From Syntrophomonadaceae bacterium (GTDB lineage: Bacteria; Bacillota; Dethiobacteria; DTU022), in the NCBI GenBank assembly GCA_007126465.1, contig SLBE01000230.1, positions 1-8,947 on the forward strand: a stretch of 8,947 bases of DNA. The letters run 5' to 3'. Under the pieces are notes generated by a model. It was not told where the DNA came from and ran no database searches. It was given only the letters and a program-made list of their open reading frames with translations. Of the stretch, positions 6,448-8,947 are shown in pieces; position 1 is the first letter of the stretch, and each line of letters starts with the position of its first letter. A program made the position numbers and the translations under genes.

Positions 6448-6607
6448 GCGTGGCCCCTGGCTTGCTGCATGCGCGTCTCCCGCTGCCCTACGTGCTGTCC
6501 GCCCTGGTCGCACGGCAAGATGGCGGACGGCACGGTACTAGCACTCCGGGTCACGAGGACATCAGCGGTCCCGGGCTCGCCGCATCCAGCACCGCATCGG
6601 AGCCACG
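6448..6607. promoter_or_regulatory. Divergent promoter region
   Basis: The 160 bases between divergent starts must contain the promoters for the glycosyltransferase/kinase operon (minus) and the nucleotide-sugar operon (plus). GGAG at 6599-6602 is the ribosome site of the plus-strand gene. I see no convincing -35/-10 pair, no strong inverted repeat and no supported small gene. Confidence 0.4.
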
Positions 6608-7282
6608 ATGAACGACACCAGCGCAGCCGCCGGCTGCGGCGCTTCGAGCACCTGGGCGATCGTGCTGGCAGCCGGTGGCGGTTCGCGCTTCGGCACGCAG
6701 AAGCAGTTCGAGCGAGCTGCTGGTCACCGGCTGGTGGACCTGGCGCTGGCCGCCGCCGCACAGGCCTGTGAGCGTGTCGTCGTGGTGCTGCCACCCGGCA
6801 GAGCCTGGGATGGACGACCGGTGCATGCGGTCGTCGAAGGCGGGGCGGATCGGCCGTCGTCGGTCCGGAGCGGCTTGGAGGCCATCCCCGACGCCGATGG
6901 CATCGTCATCGTCCACCAAGCCGCCAACCCACTCGCTGACGTCGCTCTGCTCGAGACGCTGCTGGACGCCGTCGACGGCGGCGCGGCCGCTGCGGTCCCC
7001 GGCCTTCGTCCCGCCGACCTGATCCGGCAGACCGCAGACGGTCTCCTCGGCGCGATCATCGGCCGCGACGACCTCGTGCTCGTGCAGACACCGGCGGCCT
7101 TCCGTCTCCCGGTCCTGAGGGCGGCGCACGAGCAGCGGGTCGACGCACTCGAGGACACCGCCTTGGTGTCGGCGCTTGGCCACGACATCGTCGTCGTCCC
7201 CGGCGACCCGCGGAACGTGCACGTCACCTCCACGGCGGACCTGGAGTTGGTGGCGGCGCTGCTCGCGCAGCGGCTCAGCTAG
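6608..7282 (+). CDS. IspD-family cytidylyltransferase homologue with altered active site
   Basis: This 224-residue protein has the full IspD/TarI-type fold and length. The CTP-binding loop is LAAGGGSRFGTQKQF (R27, K32), followed by GGADRPSSVRSGL (78-90), QTPAAFR and a final GDPRNVHVTSTADLEL. Several positions that are near-invariant in IspD differ. HDAARP reads HQAANP (Q104, N107), TPQ reads TPA (A163), and the lysine of the N-x-K-x-T motif is H205. The nucleotide-binding side is therefore kept while the acceptor side is changed. ATG at 6608 has GGAG five bases upstream. Its place before UDP-sugar genes suggests a role in making an activated surface-glycan building block rather than the MEP isoprenoid step, but this is inference. 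Alternatives are a divergent true IspD, a CDP-alditol synthase or an inactive paralogue. Confidence 0.85.
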   Translation: MNDTSAAAGCGASSTWAIVLAAGGGSRFGTQKQFERAAGHRLVDLALAAAAQACERVVVVLPPGRAWDGRPVHAVVEGGADRPSSVRSGLEAIPDADGIVIVHQAANPLADVALLETLLDAVDGGAAAAVPGLRPADLIRQTADGLLGAIIGRDDLVLVQTPAAFRLPVLRAAHEQRVDALEDTALVSALGHDIVVVPGDPRNVHVTSTADLELVAALLAQRLS

Positions 7283-7292
7283 CATCCCGGCT

Positions 7293-7309
7293 CCGCGACG
7301 GGGTCGCGG
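7293..7309. other. Strong GC hairpin after the IspD-like gene
   Basis: CCGCGAC and GTCGCGG form a 7-bp perfect stem around GGG, starting 10 bases past the TAG stop. It is not followed by a T-run. It may be a weak terminator, a processing stem or an attenuator between this gene and the next. Confidence 0.45.
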
Positions 7310-7316
7310 CTTCCGT

Positions 7317-7330
7317 GGACGTGCGCGTCC
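7317..7330. other. Second small hairpin in the leader of the decarboxylase gene
   Basis: GGACG and CGTCC pair around TGCG, 7 bases after the first hairpin and 10 bases before the next ribosome site. With the stem at 7293-7309 it forms a two-hairpin leader. Confidence 0.3.
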
Positions 7331-7340
7331 GAGTCTGCCC

Positions 7341-7347
7341 AGGGGGG
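7341..7347 (+). promoter_or_regulatory. Ribosome binding site that favours a TTG start
   Basis: AGGGGGG lies 6 bases before TTG at 7354. The upstream in-frame GTG at 7315 has no comparable site and sits at the edge of a hairpin, so TTG is the better start. Confidence 0.5.
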
Positions 7348-7353
7348 ACGGTC

Positions 7354-8472
7354 TTGTCAGACACCTCACGGCCACGCCAACTGCCCGAGGTGGAGTCTAC
7401 CGACCTGGGGCGACTGTCCGAGCGCCTCCATGAGGCCTTCGCCGGTATGGCGGGCACGGACCTGTTGATCACAGGCGGCGCCGGGTTCCTGGGCTACTAC
7501 CTCGTCCAGGCCCCCCTGGCCTGGAACCGGGCCCATCCGTCCGAGTCGGCAATCCGCGTCACGGTGCACGACAACTTCTCGCGGGGCGTCCCACGTTGGC
7601 TGTCGACACTGGACGATCCGGCGGTACGGATCGTCGAACGCGACGTGCTCGCCCCGCTGCCTGCCAGCGAACCTCGGTTCGATCACGTCATCCACGCCGC
7701 CTCGATCGCCTCGCCGACCTACTACCGCAAGTACCCGATCGAGACGATGGACGCCAACGTCGGCGGCCTGCGCCTCCTGCTCGATCACGCGGCCGAACGC
7801 GCCGGGACCGCGGACCCGCTCCGCGGGCTGCTGTACTTCTCGACCAGCGAGATCTACGGAGACCCCGACGCGGCCAACATCCCGACGCCGGAGACCTACC
7901 GCGGTCACGTGTCCTGCACGGGGCCGCGGGCCTGCTACGACGAGTCGAAGCGCTACGGCGAGACCTTGTGCGTCAACTTCGCCCGCCAGCGCGACGTCCC
8001 CGTGACCATCGCACGACCCTTCAACAACTACGGGCCCGGCTTGAAGATCGACGACCGCCGAGCGCTGCCTGACTTCGCTCGTGACGTGCTCGCCGGACGC
8101 GACATCGTCCTGCTGTCCGACGGCTCCGCGACACGGACCTTCTGTTACGTGATGGATGCGATCGATGGCTACTACCGCATCCTCACCTCAGGCCGTCCGG
8201 GTGAGCCCTACAACATCGGGGCTGATCGGCCGGAGATCTCCATCAGGGAGCTGGCCGAGCGGGTGACGCGGATCGCGGGGGAGCTCACCGGCTACGACGG
8301 GCAGGTCGTCGCCGAGACATCTGAGGACCCGGACTACCTCACCGACAACCCCAACCGACGCTGCCCCGTGATCGACAAGGCGCGTCAGGAGTTGGGCTAC
8401 GAGCCAGAGGTGGACCTCGACGACGGGCTGGAGCGCTCGTTGCGCTGGTACCTCGCTGAGCAGGAGGGATGA
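7354..8472 (+). CDS. UDP-glucuronate decarboxylase-like extended short-chain dehydrogenase
   Basis: This 372-residue NAD-dependent protein belongs to the extended SDR (epimerase/dehydratase) family. A helical N-terminal segment of about 34 residues precedes the Rossmann loop ITGGAGFLG (G41-G47). The catalytic region STSEIYGD (E166) and GPRACYDESKRYGETL (Y195, K199) matches the UDP-xylose synthase signature. RPFNNYGPG and SDGSATRTFCYV (R261) also fit that family. The expected reaction is UDP-glucuronate to UDP-xylose through a 4-keto intermediate. A start at TTG 7354 is chosen by its ribosome site; GTG 7315 would add 13 residues. The gene ends in an ATGA overlap region with the UDP-glucose dehydrogenase gene, which would supply its substrate. 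A related 4-epimerase or dehydratase activity is possible. Confidence 0.88.
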   Translation: MSDTSRPRQLPEVESTDLGRLSERLHEAFAGMAGTDLLITGGAGFLGYYLVQAPLAWNRAHPSESAIRVTVHDNFSRGVPRWLSTLDDPAVRIVERDVLAPLPASEPRFDHVIHAASIASPTYYRKYPIETMDANVGGLRLLLDHAAERAGTADPLRGLLYFSTSEIYGDPDAANIPTPETYRGHVSCTGPRACYDESKRYGETLCVNFARQRDVPVTIARPFNNYGPGLKIDDRRALPDFARDVLAGRDIVLLSDGSATRTFCYVMDAIDGYYRILTSGRPGEPYNIGADRPEISIRELAERVTRIAGELTGYDGQVVAETSEDPDYLTDNPNRRCPVIDKARQELGYEPEVDLDDGLERSLRWYLAEQEG

Positions 8473-8474
8473 CC

Positions 8475-8947
8475 ATGCGGGTCTCCGTCGTCGGAACGGG
8501 TTACGTCGGCCTCGTGTCGGGGGTGTGCCTGGCGCACGTCGGGCACGACGTCATCTGCGTCGACGTCGACGCCAAGAAGGTCGACGCGATCAACTCGGGG
8601 AGCTCGCCGATCCATGAGGACGGTCTCGAGGAGCTCCTGCACGGTGTCGTCGGGGATCGCTTCCGTGCGACCACGGACCTTGCCGCCGCGATCGAAGCCA
8701 CGGAGGTCACCATCCTGGCGGTGGGGACGCCCTTCGGTGAGGACCGCATCGACCTCGGCCAGATCGTCGCGGCCGCCGAGCAGATCGGCGCGGCGCTGGC
8801 CGAGCTCGATCGCTACCACGTGGTGGTCGTGAAGAGCACGGTCGTGCCGGGGACCACCGAGGAGGTCGTCGGACCGGCCATCGAAGCGGCCTCGGGACGG
8901 GTGATCGGCCAGGACATCTGGCTCGCCATGAACCCGGAGTTCCTCCG
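8475..8947 (+). CDS. UDP-glucose 6-dehydrogenase, N-terminal part (runs off the window)
   Basis: The first 157 codons of a UDP-glucose/GDP-mannose dehydrogenase are present. MRVSVVGTGYVGLVSG gives the GxGxxG NAD-binding loop (G7, G9, G12), VICVDVD ends the second strand, and SPIHEDGLEELL is the usual family motif. ILAVGTPFGEDRIDLGQ, VVKSTVVPGTT and MNPEFL follow in the expected order. The catalytic cysteine lies beyond the window. ATG at 8475 is preferred because AGGAGG (8462-8467) lies seven bases upstream; ATG at 8469 overlaps the previous stop as ATGA and has no spacer. Context with the decarboxylase favours UDP-glucose as substrate (UDP-glucose to UDP-glucuronate, two NAD+ reduced). GDP-mannose cannot be excluded from this fragment. 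Confidence 0.93.
   Translation, partial: MRVSVVGTGYVGLVSGVCLAHVGHDVICVDVDAKKVDAINSGSSPIHEDGLEELLHGVVGDRFRATTDLAAAIEATEVTILAVGTPFGEDRIDLGQIVAAAEQIGAALAELDRYHVVVVKSTVVPGTTEEVVGPAIEAASGRVIGQDIWLAMNPEFL

Noticed and set aside
6624..6647. GC-rich hairpin near the start of the IspD-like gene (AGCC...GGCT with flanking GCGC)
   Set aside because: It falls in coding sequence for an Ala/Gly-rich N-terminus; such stems are expected by chance at this GC content.
6551..7375. 274-codon minus-strand open frame
   Set aside because: It is antisense to the IspD-like gene, whose family motifs are unmistakable; the translation shows no domain and is typical of GC-rich shadow frames.
8397..8819. 140-codon minus-strand frame
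   Set aside because: It is antisense to the end of the decarboxylase gene and to the UDP-glucose dehydrogenase gene, both of which have clear motifs.

Overview
The window looks like part of the chromosome of a high-GC actinobacterium: strongly G/C-biased third codon positions, frequent GTG/TTG starts and GGAGG-type ribosome sites. The exact lineage cannot be told from the sequence alone. It is a surface-polysaccharide (capsule, exopolysaccharide or cell-wall glycan) locus made of several short transcription units in alternating orientation, with no transposase, tRNA, rRNA or CRISPR visible.

Layout from left to right. (1) The first 94 bases hold the start of a minus-strand gene whose product begins with a clear signal peptide; a perfect 15-bp tandem duplication lies just upstream of its ribosome site. 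(2) About 480 bases without a convincing gene follow, holding two small hairpins and an AT-rich palindrome. (3) A minus-strand GT4-type glycosyltransferase follows; its frame and homologous N-terminus extend well upstream of the first ATG/GTG/TTG, to a CTG codon with a good Shine-Dalgarno sequence. (4) A divergent plus-strand pair comes next: a second GT4 glycosyltransferase and an unnamed protein with a nucleotidyltransferase-like G-x-G-D-x-D motif. (5) Converging on that pair is a minus-strand operon (GTGA overlap) of a third GT4 glycosyltransferase and a 526-residue protein joining a thymidylate-kinase-like P-loop domain to an aminoglycoside-phosphotransferase-like domain. (6) The plus-strand right end holds an IspD-family cytidylyltransferase homologue with altered active-site motifs, a UDP-glucuronate decarboxylase-like short-chain dehydrogenase, and the start of a UDP-glucose 6-dehydrogenase.

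How they may work together. The last two genes suggest UDP-glucose -> UDP-glucuronate -> UDP-xylose (or a 4-keto pentose intermediate), feeding the three glycosyltransferases. The two-kinase fusion, the nucleotidyltransferase-like protein and the divergent IspD homologue are the part of the locus with no obvious textbook role. A reasonable hypothesis is that they phosphorylate and nucleotide-activate an unusual alditol, sugar or other small group, or phosphorylate the glycan itself. No flippase, polymerase, ABC exporter or initiating phosphoglycosyltransferase lies inside the window, so the locus must extend beyond it.
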